From: Dyella telluris | Lineage (GTDB): Bacteria > Pseudomonadota > Gammaproteobacteria > Xanthomonadales > Rhodanobacteraceae | DNA length: 64,000 nt | Reading direction: 5' to 3' | Assembly: GCF_014297575.1 (NCBI RefSeq) | Contig: NZ_CP060412.1 | Span: 4,464,001 to 4,528,000, forward strand | Shown here: positions 47,601-56,689 of the stretch, one piece after another | How positions within the stretch are numbered: the first letter of the stretch is position 1 | Layout: every line of letters starts with the position of its first letter | Position numbers and translations under genes: made by a program | Notes under the pieces: model-generated | What the model was told of the DNA's origin: nothing | Databases searched by the model: none | Seen by the model: the letters and a program-made list of their open reading frames with translations, nothing else

Positions 47601-50600
47601 CCTGCATCGACACCGCCGGCACTGATGCCGCTGACGCTGACCGGCTTGCCGTTGCCGACATTGGCGTTGTTGAACAACGCGGACGTGTAGTTGAAGGTGA
47701 CGTTGTCGGTACCCAGCACGCCGCCGCTGCCCAGCGTCACGGTGGCATCGGCATCACCATCGTAGACCTTGTTCGTGCCGGTGGCCTGCACGGTGATGGG
47801 CCGTGCGCTGATGAGAACGGAGTCGTTCGCCGCCACATCCAGCTGGTAGTTGGCGGCCAGGCCAGTGCCGTCTGTCAGCGCCAGCGTGCCCAGGTTGCTG
47901 AGCGCCTGCGTGCCGACATTCTTCGACACCAACGTGCCGGCGCCTGTCACGGTAAGGGTTTGGCCGCCAAGACCGTTCACGACTCCGTTGGTGCCGAACA
48001 CGGAAGCATCCGCACCGGTGGTGGCATCGTAAACGCGGGCGCCGTTGAGGCGGAGGATGTAGGGCGTGATGTTGGCCGTGGTGGTGGCTGTGGTGTTGAA
48101 CAGGTAGTTGGCTGCATCGGCGCCGCTGGCGGTGATGCCATCGACTGTGACGGTCTTTCCGTTGCCGACGTTCGCAGTGTCGAAGTTCGATGACCCCGCG
48201 CTGAAGGTCACGATGTCGCTGCCAAGCAAACCCGTTGAACTGAGATTACTGAGTGTCGCCGCGGTGGTCGTGTCGTACGCCTTGTTGAACGCGCTGGCAA
48301 CAACGCTGATCGTTAGTGGCGTGATCACGCCATCGGTCAGGTTGCCCGGTTGACTCAGCGTGTAGTTGCCCGCGTCGGTGCCGCCTAGCGACAGCGCGCC
48401 AAGGGTCACCGTCTTGCCATTTCCGACGTTCTTGGTGTCGAACGTGCCGGTCGTGGCATTGTTCAGGGTGACCTGGTCCGTGCCGAATACGCCCACCAAG
48501 GTGCCGCCCTGCAGGGCCGCGATGGTGTTGGCGTCATAGACCTTGGGGACGGAGGTGAGGCCGCTGACGGTAAGGTTGAACGGGATGATGGTGACCCAGT
48601 CAGTGCCGTCGATCAGCGTGTAATTGCTGGCAAGCGCACCGTTGTTACCCGTGAGGGTGTAGCCGTTCGACACCGCAGGACCGGAGATGAACGATTTCTG
48701 GTTGCCCACGTTCTTGTCGATGAGTTGGGCGCTTCCCGACAGCGTAAGCGTTTCACCATTGACGCCATCGATCACGCCGTCGTGGTTGGTGCCGAAGATA
48801 GTGGCCAGGGCGATATCGGTGCCGTCATACACGCGCGTGCCCTGCAGGTTGAGGATGCGCTGGGTGATATCGGCGGTCGTGGTGGCTGTGGTGTTCTGGA
48901 AGATGTAGTTGCCGGCATCGGCGCCGCCTTCGGTGATGCCGTCGACGGTTACCGTGAGGCCGTTGCCGACATCCTTCTGCGAAAAATTGGCCGATGTGTA
49001 GGCGTAAGTGACATTGTCGCCTGCGATGACTCCCGGGCTGTCCAGTGTGACAGTGGCGGTGGTGGTGCCGTCGTAGGCCTTGCTGTCCGCGCTGGCATTC
49101 ACGACAGTGCTGATGGCCTTCCTATAGATGTTGGCCGCCAGTCCGCCGGGCTGTTGGATCACATAATTGCCGGCATCCGTGCCGGTGATGTTCATGTTGG
49201 TGCTGACGGCGATATTGGTGCCGACATCCTTTTGGGCGAATGTGCCAAGGGTGTCGTTGCCGAGGGTGACCACGTCCGACCCAAGCACGCCGCTGAGCGT
49301 CGCGCCGGTAAGCGTGGCATCGGTAGTGCCGTCATACACCTTGCTCTGCGCAACGGTGTTGATGACCGTCAGGATCGCCGGGTCGATGGTCAGCCAATCG
49401 GTGCCGCCAGCCAGCGTGTAATTGCTGGCCTTGGCGGTGCCGTTGCCCGTCAAGGTGAAGCCGGTCACGTCCATCGGCTTCTGTGTCCCGACATTCTTGT
49501 CGGCCACGGAGCCCTGTCCGCCGAGTGTGAGCGTTTCGCCGTTGACGCCAGCCAACTGGCCGCCGCCGAACAGGGAAGCATCGGCAATGCTGGTTGTATC
49601 GTAAATGCGCGTGGCCGTGAGATTGAGGATGCGCTGGGTGATGTCGGCCGCGGTGGTGGCGGTGGTGTTGAGCAGGTTGTAGTTGCCGGCATCCGCACCG
49701 GTCAGCGCGATGCCGGTCACCGTCACCGGGAGGTTGCTGCCGACATCCGACTGGGAGAATGTGGACGACGTTGCGCTGTAGCCGATGGAATCGGTTGATA
49801 CGACGTTGGAGCTGTAACTGACCTGTGCCAGGTTGGTGCCGTCATACTGCCTGTTTTTGCCGGTGACGGTGACCGTCACGCCAAGCTGGGTGATGTCGGC
49901 GATGAGGCCGGTGGGCTGGATCAGGTTGTAGTTGCCGGCATCCGTGCCGGAGATCGTCATGCTGGTGGTGACCGGCTTGTTGGTGCCGACGTTCTTGGTA
50001 TCGAACGTGCCGACCGTGTCGTTGCCCAGCGTGACCACATCGCCCGGCAGCACGCCGTTCAGTGTCGCGCCGCTCAGTGCAGCGTTCCGGTTGCCGTCGT
50101 ACACCTTGCTTGCCGCCACTGTGTTCAGCACCGTCAGCGTCGCCGGCGTGATGGTGACCCAGTCGTTGGCGGCAGTGTTCAACTGGTAGTTCTGGGCCAG
50201 GCCAGTGCCATCGGTCAGTGCCAGCGTGCCCAGGCTGCTGAGTGGCACATGGATGCCGACGTTCTTGCTTGACAACGTGCCGGCGCCAGTCAGGCCCAGC
50301 GTTTGTCCGTTGACGCCGTTCACGAATCCGTTCACGGAAAACACGCTGGCATCGGCATTGGTGCTGGCGTCGTACACGCGCGTGCCGGTGAGCGTGATCA
50401 GCGCCGCCGTGATCTGTCCCAGCGGACCCGTGGCGGTGGTGGGCAACAAGTAGTTGGACAGCAGGGTGCCGGTGGGGGCGCTGTAGTTTGACGGCTCCAG
50501 CGTGGCCTGCAGGCCAATGTTGGTGCCGACATTGGGCGACAGATAGCCACTGCTGGTGGAGCCGTTGATGCTCCCGCTTTGTCCGCTGACAAAACCCGTG

Positions 50601-53600
50601 ATGGTGTAGTCACTGGGCGAAAGACTGACCGACGTGGTGCCGTCGTAAGCCTTGACGGGATTGCCGGTGATGCTCACCGTCAACGGACGTGGCGTGATGT
50701 TGGCGGTCAGTCCGTAGGGTTGGGATACGGAATAGTTGCCGGCCTGGGCGCCGCTCAGCGTAAAGCCGCTGGTGTTGACCAACAGGCTGTTGCCCACGTT
50801 GGACGTAATGAAGTTCCCGGTGCCGGACGCGGCATTCAGCGTCACGTTGTCGCCGCCGAGCACGCCGGAAAGTGACGCCCCGCTGGTATTGATGGTGGCG
50901 AGGGTGGTGCCGTCGTAAATCTTGTCATTGGCATCGGCGCCAAGGATGGTGAGCGGGGCGGGCGTAATGTTGGCGGTCAATCCCGCAATCGGTTGCAGCA
51001 GGTAATTGGGCGCTGCGCTGCCGGAGATGCTGAAGCCATTCGTGCTTACCGCAATGCCATTGCCCACGTTGGATTGGGCGAAGGTGCCGGTAGTGCTGGT
51101 ATTGAGCGTGACGCTGCCCTCGTCACCCGACACCAGGCCGGACAGGGTGGCACTGGCGACATTGAGCGTCGCGGCAGTCGTGGTGTCATACACCTTGTTG
51201 TTCGCGTAGGTGTTGATGACATACAGCGGTGCCTGGATGATCGTGCCTGGCCCCGTGGCGCTGGTGGGCAAGGTGTAATTGGTGAGCAGCGTGCCGGCAT
51301 TGGCGGTGAAATTGGACGGCACCAGCGTGCCGCTGATAAGCCAGTTTCCAGCGTTGGCGCTGGCGTAATAGAAGTTGGTGGTGGGCGTGATGGTGGCGCC
51401 CTCGCCGGACACAAACCCGCCGATAACGAACTGCAGATTGTTGCGGGCCGCGAGGTTCGATCGGTTGTAGACCTTGGTCGGGTCGCCCGTGATGAAGGCT
51501 GTCAGCGGCGCAGGGATGATGGTGCCCGTGCCATAGGCATCGATCGGGAAGGTGTAGTTGTTGAGGTCGGTTCCCGCGTTGGGCGTGAAGTAGGACTGCA
51601 GCATGGTCGCGTGTACCGGCTGCGAGCCCGCATCCTTGGTGGCGTAGTCGCCGATCACGGTCTGGTTCACCGTGGCGCCCTGGCCGGGCACGAAGCCCGA
51701 CAGGGTGAAGTCGCCTGCAGGGATGGTGGCGACCGTCGTGCCGTCGTACACCTTGGACGGGTTGCCGGTGATATCCACGGTGAAGTAGGCGGGACCGATC
51801 TGCCGCTTGTAGATCGTGCCCAGGCCTGTTGCCGTGGTTGGCAGCAGGTAGTCGCTGAGCAGCGTGTTGGGACCTGCGGTGAAGTTGCCCGGCGTGAGCG
51901 ACGTGGTGACCGTCCAGAAGCCCACGTTCGACGAAGCGTAAGTGCCGCTGGTGGGGTAGGGGCTGAGGGTGATCTGTTCGCCGGGTATGGTGCCCGTCAC
52001 CTGATAGTTGCCCGAGCCCAGCGTGGCGACGTCGTTGCCGTCATACACCTTGCTGGGGTTGTTGACGATGTCGACCTGGATGGGCTGCGGCGTGATGATG
52101 CCGTTGAGGTTGGTGTCGTTGGTCGGGAAGGTGTAGTTGGACATCGACGTACCCGTGGCGGGTACGAAATCCGATGCCGTCAGGGCGACCGTCACCGGAA
52201 TATTGGTGCCCGCGTGGGAGGTCGCGTAACCGGACCCGGAGAACTGGGCGATGGTGGCGCTCTGTCCTGCCACGAATCCCGAAATGGAGTAGTTGGACTG
52301 GTCCAGCACGACACCCGTGGTGCCGTCGTAAACCTTGGTGGGGCTGCCCAGGAAGCTGATGGTCAGCGGCGCCGGCGTGATGTTGGCGGTAATGCCCGAG
52401 GAAAAACCACTCACGCTGTAATTGCTGGCGGCCGATCCACTCAGCGTGAAGCCGCTGGCCGACACGGCCAGGTTGTTGCCCACGGCGGACTGGCTGAAGG
52501 TGCCGCTGGTGCCCGTACTCGACAGGACCACGTTGCCCGCATCCGAAGGCACCAGGCCACTGATACCCGCACTGCCCACGTTGAGCGTGGCGGCCGTCGT
52601 GCCGTCGTAGACCTTGTTGTTGGCGGTGACACCCGTAATGGTCAGCGGACGGAGTGTGATGTCCGCCTCGAGATAGCCGGTTGGCTCGAGGAAATAGTTG
52701 GCTGCCTTGCCGCCACCAAGCACGAAGCCGGTGGCCAGCACCTGGATATTCGTACCCACATTCGGGGTAACGAACGCCGCGTTCGCCGCGGACGAATCCA
52801 GCGTGACCTGTCCGGCGTCAGTACTGATCAGGCCAAACAAGGCGGCGCCACTGCTGTTGAGCGAAGCCGCGCGGGTGCCGTCGTAAACCTTGTCGGACGT
52901 GGTCAGGCCGGTGACCAGAAGCGGGGCCTGGGTGATCGTGCCCGTGCCGGTGGCTGTGCTCGGCACGATGTAGTTGTTGAGGTTGGTACCGCTGTTGGCC
53001 ACGAAATTCGTGGGTGTGAAGGTGGCGCTCATCGCGATGCCGGAGCCGGCGTTGGGCGTGGCGTAGCTCACCGAGCTGGCCTGGTTCACCGTGGCGCCCT
53101 GGCCTGCGACGAAGCCGCTGAAGCTGTAGTCGCTGGCGGTCAGCGTGGCGCTGGTGGTGCCGTCGTACACCTTGGTCGGATTGTTGACGATGCTGGCCGT
53201 GAGCGGCGCCTGCGTAATGGTGCCGATGGCGGCGCTGACCGTGGCGTTGTTGAGCAGATAGCCATAGACCGGAATGGTGCCGGTGCTGTCGACAAAGGCG
53301 AGTCCGGCGGTGGTCGTGGGCGAGGTCACCACGATGTTGCTGCCCGCATTGGCGCGGGCATACGAGCCGGTGGCGCTCTTGATCTGGTCGCCGTTGACCA
53401 GGCCCGAAGCCTGCAGGTTGGCGCCGGTCAGTGCGGCGGTCGTGGTGCCGTCGTAGACCTTGCTGATGGTGCCGGTGAGACCCGTGGCGGCGACCGTGGG
53501 CGCCAGGCTGTACAGGAAACCGTTGCCACTGGCCGCGGGCGCCTTTGCATAAGGCGCGTTGTACTGGATGAACGAGGGCGTGAGTCCACCAACGGTATTG

Positions 53601-55084
53601 GCGGTGGGGTTGGCCGAATAGATCAGCCACGGCGATGACGTGCCCGTGCTGACCGCCGTCGCTCCACCGTTGTTGACGAACTTCGCGGTCGAGAGGGTTA
53701 CGCCTGTACCGCCGACGATGGATGCGCCGGCGCCAATCGTCAGGGTGCCTGCAGGTGCGAGCATGGTGACCCCGCCCGCACCATTGATTGCCGCATTCAC
53801 GTTGATGGCGTTGTACGCGTCCAGCGTCAGGCTGGCGGCCGAGTTGGTCCAGGTGATCGGTGCGGTGACCGTGATGTCACCGTTGCCGGGGGTCTGCGTA
53901 CCCGCGCCCGAGGCACCCGTGGCCGTGGTTTGTTCGACCACGTTGGTGCCGCCGTTGAGCGTGGTAGAGATGGTGCTGGCTGCGGCGGTATCGATGGTCA
54001 GGTCGGTGGGGTCGACCAGCCAGGTGCCGGCACGCCCATGCGGTGCTGCGGCCGTGATCTGCGCGTCGGGCGCCAGCGCGAAATGCGCCGCCGACGTTTC
54101 GATGGCGCCGCCGTTGCCGCCGTTGGGTGCGCTCGCATCGAGCTGACCGCCGACATTGACCTGGCCTGCCGTCATGCCGCCGACCAGGGTGATGACGCCA
54201 TCGTGATTCTCAACTGATTGCGCGCGCACCTTGCCGGTGTTGTTCACCACACTCGCCAGCAGCGAGTCCTTGGCGCCGGCAGTCATCAGTACCTGGCCAC
54301 CGTCGGCCACGATCAGCTCACGGTTCTCGGCGAGGTTGTTCAGCGTGCTCTGATCCACCTGCACGCGCACGAGTTTCGTGTCGTTGAAGGTGAGGGTGAC
54401 GGCGCTCCCGCCGGCCAGCGCCACCGTGCCCAGTCGTGCACTGATCACGCCCTGGTTGGATACCTGGTTGCCGAGCAGGGCGACATAGCCACCGTTGGCC
54501 GCGTTGATCACGCCCTGGTTGACCACTCGCCCGGCTCCCGGGCCACTGAACGAATGCTGGTTGCCGGTGACGCCATCGGACGTGGTGTCCAGCGTGGAAG
54601 CCACGATGCCGCCCACGTTGACTTGCGCGCTCTTGCCGAACAGCACGCCGTTGGGGTTGATCAGCCACACCTGGCCGTTGGCATTGAGGTGACCATAGAT
54701 CTCGCTGGGGTTGTTGCTGTAGACGCGGTTGACGGCTACGGCGCTGCGGCCGGGCTGCACGAAGTTCACCGTCTGGTCGGCGCCCACGTTGAAGCTCTGC
54801 CAGTTGAGCTGAAGGCTCGGGCTGTTCTGCTGGATGGTGGTGGTCAGTCCGGACTGCTGGATGCTTCCGCTGCCGGCGATGATCTGGCCGCCGATGGGGC
54901 CATTGGCCGCCTGGGCCATGCCGGTCATGGCCAGCGCACACGCCATCAGGGAAAACGCCAGTCCTCGTCGACTTCCCGGTTGAGGCGATCTGGAAGGGGA
55001 TCCGGACCGGTCACGGGCCAGTTCCGATGCAACCACCCACTGACGAAGGGCACGATTCCAGCACAGGCGGTAGATCTGATTCAT
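44678..55084 (-). CDS. Giant two-partner secretion exoprotein (TpsA) with YDG/MBG repeats
   Basis: A 3468-residue filamentous-haemagglutinin-like adhesin. It starts with an extended signal peptide (MNQIYRLCWNRALRQWVVAS, ELARDRSG), of the same type as the trimeric autotransporter, with GAGGTG about 8 nt before the ATG. The TPS secretion domain (about residues 58-320) shows SFNVGADQTVNFVQP, VWLINPNGVLFG with Asn143 of the NPNG motif, and GGYVALLGNQVSNQG. From about residue 530 to the end it consists almost entirely of YDG/MBG repeats. The last 75 residues are a polar Pro-, Asp- and Arg-rich tail. There is no VENN motif, toxin domain or immunity gene, which argues for an adhesin rather than contact-dependent inhibition. 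tpsB follows. Confidence 0.94.
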   Translation of the reverse strand: MNQIYRLCWNRALRQWVVASELARDRSGSPSRSPQPGSRRGLAFSLMACALAMTGMAQAANGPIGGQIIAGSGSIQQSGLTTTIQQNSPSLQLNWQSFNVGADQTVNFVQPGRSAVAVNRVYSNNPSEIYGHLNANGQVWLINPNGVLFGKSAQVNVGGIVASTLDTTSDGVTGNQHSFSGPGAGRVVNQGVINAANGGYVALLGNQVSNQGVISARLGTVALAGGSAVTLTFNDTKLVRVQVDQSTLNNLAENRELIVADGGQVLMTAGAKDSLLASVVNNTGKVRAQSVENHDGVITLVGGMTAGQVNVGGQLDASAPNGGNGGAIETSAAHFALAPDAQITAAAPHGRAGTWLVDPTDLTIDTAAASTISTTLNGGTNVVEQTTATGASGAGTQTPGNGDITVTAPITWTNSAASLTLDAYNAINVNAAINGAGGVTMLAPAGTLTIGAGASIVGGTGVTLSTAKFVNNGGATAVSTGTSSPWLIYSANPTANTVGGLTPSFIQYNAPYAKAPAASGNGFLYSLAPTVAATGLTGTISKVYDGTTTAALTGANLQASGLVNGDQIKSATGSYARANAGSNIVVTSPTTTAGLAFVDSTGTIPVYGYLLNNATVSAAIGTITQAPLTASIVNNPTKVYDGTTSATLTASDYSFSGFVAGQGATVNQASSVSYATPNAGSGIAMSATFTPTNFVANSGTNLNNYIVPSTATGTGTITQAPLLVTGLTTSDKVYDGTRAASLNSSGAALFGLISTDAGQVTLDSSAANAAFVTPNVGTNIQVLATGFVLGGGKAANYFLEPTGYLEADITLRPLTITGVTANNKVYDGTTAATLNVGSAGISGLVPSDAGNVVLSSTGTSGTFSQSAVGNNLAVSASGFTLSGSAASNYSVSGFSSGITANITPAPLTISFLGSPTKVYDGTTGVVLDQSNYSISGFVAGQSATIAQFSGSGYATSHAGTNIPVTVALTASDFVPATGTSMSNYTFPTNDTNLNGIITPQPIQVDIVNNPSKVYDGNDVATLGSGNYQVTGTIPGEQITLSPYPTSGTYASSNVGFWTVTTSLTPGNFTAGPNTLLSDYLLPTTATGLGTIYKRQIGPAYFTVDITGNPSKVYDGTTVATIPAGDFTLSGFVPGQGATVNQTVIGDYATKDAGSQPVHATMLQSYFTPNAGTDLNNYTFPIDAYGTGTIIPAPLTAFITGDPTKVYNRSNLAARNNLQFVIGGFVSGEGATITPTTNFYYASANAGNWLISGTLVPSNFTANAGTLLTNYTLPTSATGPGTIIQAPLYVINTYANNKVYDTTTAATLNVASATLSGLVSGDEGSVTLNTSTTGTFAQSNVGNGIAVSTNGFSISGSAAPNYLLQPIAGLTANITPAPLTILGADANDKIYDGTTLATINTSGASLSGVLGGDNVTLNAASGTGNFITSNVGNSLLVNTSGFTLSGAQAGNYSVSQPYGLTANITPRPLTVSITGNPVKAYDGTTSVSLSPSDYTITGFVSGQSGSINGSTSSGYLSPNVGTNIGLQATLEPSNYSAPTGTLLSNYLLPTTATGPLGQITAALITLTGTRVYDASTNADASVFSVNGFVNGVNGQTLGLTGAGTLSSKNVGIHVPLSSLGTLALTDGTGLAQNYQLNTAANDWVTITPATLTVLNTVAASKVYDGNRNAALSGATLNGVLPGDVVTLGNDTVGTFDTKNVGTNKPVTTSMTISGTDAGNYNLIQPTGLIADITQLGVTVTVTGKNRQYDGTNLAQVSYSSNVVSTDSIGYSATSSTFSQSDVGSNLPVTVTGIALTGADAGNYNLLNTTATTAADITQRILNLTATRIYDTTSIADASLFGGGQLAGVNGETLTLGGQGSVADKNVGTQKPMDVTGFTLTGNGTAKASNYTLAGGTDWLTIDPAILTVINTVAQSKVYDGTTDATLTGATLSGVLGSDVVTLGNDTLGTFAQKDVGTNIAVSTNMNITGTDAGNYVIQQPGGLAANIYRKAISTVVNASADSKAYDGTTTATVTLDSPGVIAGDNVTYAYTSANFSQKDVGNGLTVTVDGITEGGADAGNYIFQNTTATTTADITQRILNLQGTRVYDGTDIALATIFGTNHDGVIDGVNGETLTLSGSAQLIDKNVGNQKSFISGPAVSNGYTLTGNNGALASNYTLIDGTDWVTIIPFNLTVSGLTSVPKVYDANTIAALQGGTLVGVFGTDQVTLNNATTGTFDTKNVGNGKTVTLGALSLGGTDAGNYTLSQPGNLTDGVITPLTISVVASAFNKAYDTTTAATLSNLSSTGLLGSDIVTFSAGSSNFDTANVGNGKTVTVDGITASGADAANYLFNTTATTTANITPYILRLNGARVYDATTGADASVFGTNGVVNGLGGQTLTVTGAGTLVSKNVGTQALSNLGTLALTDGTGLAANYQLDVAANDSVLISARPITVQATGTNKVYDGDADATVTLGSGGVLGTDNVTFNYTSALFNNANVGNGKPVSVSGISAGGVDAGNYTINTTASTTADITPYLLMLQGTRVYDGTTNAAASLFGSNGVLTGVNGETLILSGTGTLASKNASSAQPFATNGLAGYTLTGNNGALASNYTLGTGVGDWVSITRKALLVTAVGQDKAYDGNNIAQLSRFTVNGLVAGDNASLAYTNALFAQANVGNNIPITVNGISGSGADIGNYTFPGSVTTSANITGYILNLTGMRTYDGSANAAASLFGNNGVLAGVNGETLTLGGYGTLVNKNAGTQKPFAPNGLATFTLTGNNGAAAGNYTLAGGIDWVTINPLAITLSTSALDKVYDGSTIAQATLIRAGVLAGDTVNFSYGAANFDTKDVGNGKTVTVTGITDSGADAANYSFNTSATTTANITPYILDLTGLRIYDATRVADASMFGSNGVLTGANGETLTLGGSGLLVDKNVGIQKSFAPLGINGFTLTGNNGALASNYTFTGGTDWVTILPKPIIVTANAADKVYDGTTNVTLLSANYGGIIAGDNVVASYQSAAFVSPNAGTDVPIVIRGATLTGADAGNYVYPSIVQTTATIFPYVLNLTGTRVYDGTDLASPVLFGNQGVLTGINGETLTLGGNGTLIDKNVGNQKPFASNGLTNFSLSGNNGALASNYTLTGGTDWVTITPLAINVTATANNKTYDGNTAATVNLTSNGVLAGDSVTFSDGSANFDTKDAGVGKQVTVNGISASGADAGNYTFNITTAAQANINPAILNLTGTRVYDATTGASASLFGNGGVLTGVNGETLTLSGSGTLADKNVGSQKAFAANGLSGFTLSGNNGALASNYTLAGGIDWLTVTPATLTVTGTQTTDRPYDGTTLDNLSGSSLAGVQGNDNVVLGNDTTGNFNDPNVGNDKPVNTHMTLSGADAGNYVLVQPTDLTADITQPIGPPTPPLPDPFPLGYVAALQALATHSDIETPFGTARDNATGVYTGNQKQDDQHPMERNRIRSDFHPGLPLQVVDGGVRLPENKSP
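45090..53470 (-). repeat. About 32 YDG/MBG repeats within tpsA
   Basis: Counting xKVYDGTT-like motifs by eye gives about 32 units of roughly 75-90 residues. Early units are of one kind (KVYDGTTxATL). Later a second kind appears (GTRVYDGT followed by VNGETLTLGG and DKNVG), and in the final ten to twelve units the two alternate strictly, giving a composite period near 517 bp (about 172 residues). A few units have altered motifs (KVYNRSN, KIYDGTT, RPYDGTT). Confidence 0.8.
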
Positions 55085-55301
55085 GGCGTTGGCACCTCAG
55101 GGAAACCGGGGCAACAAGTAACGGGTTGCCGTATGACCGGTGAGGAAAGTCCATCGAAAGAGACGGACACTTCGAGCTCGAGCCATGGCCCGCGCGTCGA
55201 AAGTCGTTGTGATGAAGCAATGTGTCGAACAGGTTTTGGGCGGTTGGGCGTGCGCTGTCGTGGGGGAAGCGCGGCGGGGCGACCAGCGAGGCGTTCGTCG
55301 G

Positions 55302-55331
55302 CGCGCCCAACCGTTGTTCCGGTTGGGCGCG
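55302..55331 (-). terminator. Hairpin after the Asn-rich protein gene
   Basis: CGCGCCCAACCG (55302-55313), loop TTGTTC, CGGTTGGGCGCG (55320-55331): a 12-bp perfect stem just 6 nt beyond the Asn-rich gene stop on the minus strand, and about 220 bp before the tpsA start. It should separate the two minus-strand transcription units. Confidence 0.6.
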
Positions 55332-55337
55332 TCTGGA

Positions 55338-55892
55338 TCAGTAGGGTGGATTGACGACCACGTACTGCACCTGGCTGCCCGCGTAACTGGGCTGGTACCA
55401 GGTACTGCCGCATTGCGAATAGGTGACGCCGTTGGACACGACGGTCTGGCAGCTGGGTGGAACGGAGTTGACGACCGAACCCACGACCGCTGCGGTCATC
55501 GCCACCGTGGCTGTTACGGCAGCGGCCGTTGCCACCGGGTGGTCATTCCAGCCGTGATGGTCCCAGTCGTTGTCCACGTCGACGTTCACGTTGCGATTGA
55601 CGTTGACGTTCTGGTTGACGTTGGTGTTGCGATTGACGTTGCGGTTGGTGTTGTTGTTGACGTTGCGGTTGGCGTTGACGTCGCGGTTGTTGGCGACATT
55701 GCGATTGCCGGCGTTGTTGTGCGCGCCACTGTTGATGTTGGCGCGGGAGGAGGCGCGTGCCTGATGGGCGCCACCGCCACCACCGCCCCTGCCTTCGCGG
55801 GCAAACGCAGATGTTGAAAGGGTCAGGGCCATGACGCCAAGCAGGAGGGCGCAGGGCAGGGCACGTGCCAGGGTAGTGACTCGGTTCTTCAT
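55338..55892 (-). CDS. Asn-rich exported protein of unknown function
   Basis: A 184-residue protein starting at ATG 55892, which overlaps the upstream stop codon (ATGA) and follows GGAGG. A signal peptide (MKNRVTTLARALPCALLLGV, ending near SAFA) precedes a Gly-rich stretch and then about 55 residues of Asn/Val/Arg repeats (NRNVNNNTNRNV, NVNQNVNVNRNV). A hydrophobic Ala/Val segment (about residues 115-137) and a compact C-terminal module with two Cys residues follow (SCQTVVSNGVTYSQCG, YVVVNPPY). The family is not named with confidence. The low-complexity region is also a near-periodic DNA repeat (about 55570-55690). Coupled translation implies a joint role with the DUF2092 protein. Confidence 0.8.
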   Translation of the reverse strand: MKNRVTTLARALPCALLLGVMALTLSTSAFAREGRGGGGGGAHQARASSRANINSGAHNNAGNRNVANNRDVNANRNVNNNTNRNVNRNTNVNQNVNVNRNVNVDVDNDWDHHGWNDHPVATAAAVTATVAMTAAVVGSVVNSVPPSCQTVVSNGVTYSQCGSTWYQPSYAGSQVQYVVVNPPY

Positions 55893-56689
55893 GGCGATGC
55901 CTCCGAGGCGGGCTTGCCCTGTCCGATCTTGATCGGGTGATCGTCCTGCGATGGAGTGAAGTTGAAGACGCTGTCGGCGAGCGGCGTGGTGGTATCCCAG
56001 TCGAACGTGGCGCGGTACTCGGGTTGCGTCGGGTCGTCGAGATTGGCGATGACCAGCCTGATCGGCAGCAGCGTCTGCCGGGAGATCCACACCTGCCAGT
56101 CCACGCCGGCCTGGCGCATCAGCAGGTGGTCGCATTCCATCTTGCCGATGCGCGAGGGGCCAATCACGGTGGCCGCCTGGATGTTCGACAGTGGCGCCTT
56201 GTCGGTACCCCAGTAGAAGAGGTCACCCAGCGGCAGGTCGATGTCGTACTTCTCCTGCGCCGCTTGCACCAGTTGTGCGACGGTACCCGTCACGGGCTTG
56301 CTTGCGTAGTAATGCATGCGCGGCGCGTAGATCGTGAACTGGCTGCCGTTGTAGTAGAAGCTGCGTTCCTTGCGATCGCTGTCGACGGCGGCGAAGAGCC
56401 GGTCCGGCGCACGAATCTTGTAGGTCACGGTGCCGCCGTAGGTCACCTTTTGGCCTGTCTCCAGCACCTCTTCGTCACTGATGTCTGCGGTGACCGAGAA
56501 GGTCTTGAGTGAGCGGAGCTTCTGCGCCATCGCTTCGATGGCGTGAATGGCCGAAGGCTCTACCGCCGGCGCCTGGTCTGCGGACTGTTGTGCCTCGGGC
56601 GGCTTTTTCGTCTCCGCCGCCCAGGCAGGCGCTGCGGTGCTGGTGGCTGCGATCGCCATCAGAAAGGCCCATTGCCATGATCGTTTCAC
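55889..56689 (-). CDS. Exported DUF2092 family protein
   Basis: A 266-residue periplasmic protein. The GTG at 56689 was chosen because a perfect AGGAGG lies 7 nt upstream and the product then begins with a signal peptide (KRSWQWAFLMAIAATSTAA, ending near AWA). The mature part has the DUF2092 pattern: AIEAMAQKLRSLKTFSVTAD, YKIRAPDRLFAAVDSDRKER, FYYNGSQFTIYAP, DLFYWGT, CDHLLMRQAGVDWQVWI and FDWDTTTPLADSVFNFTP. The fold resembles lipoprotein-carrier (LolA/LolB-like) proteins, suggesting binding of a hydrophobic ligand, but no function is established. It overlaps the Asn-rich gene by 4 bp. Confidence 0.85.
   Translation of the reverse strand: MKRSWQWAFLMAIAATSTAAPAWAAETKKPPEAQQSADQAPAVEPSAIHAIEAMAQKLRSLKTFSVTADISDEEVLETGQKVTYGGTVTYKIRAPDRLFAAVDSDRKERSFYYNGSQFTIYAPRMHYYASKPVTGTVAQLVQAAQEKYDIDLPLGDLFYWGTDKAPLSNIQAATVIGPSRIGKMECDHLLMRQAGVDWQVWISRQTLLPIRLVIANLDDPTQPEYRATFDWDTTTPLADSVFNFTPSQDDHPIKIGQGKPASEASP

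Noticed and set aside
44678..55084. tpsA as a CdiA contact-dependent inhibition toxin
   Set aside because: No VENN motif, no toxin-like C-terminal domain and no small immunity gene between it and tpsB; the repeats are YDG/MBG adhesin type.
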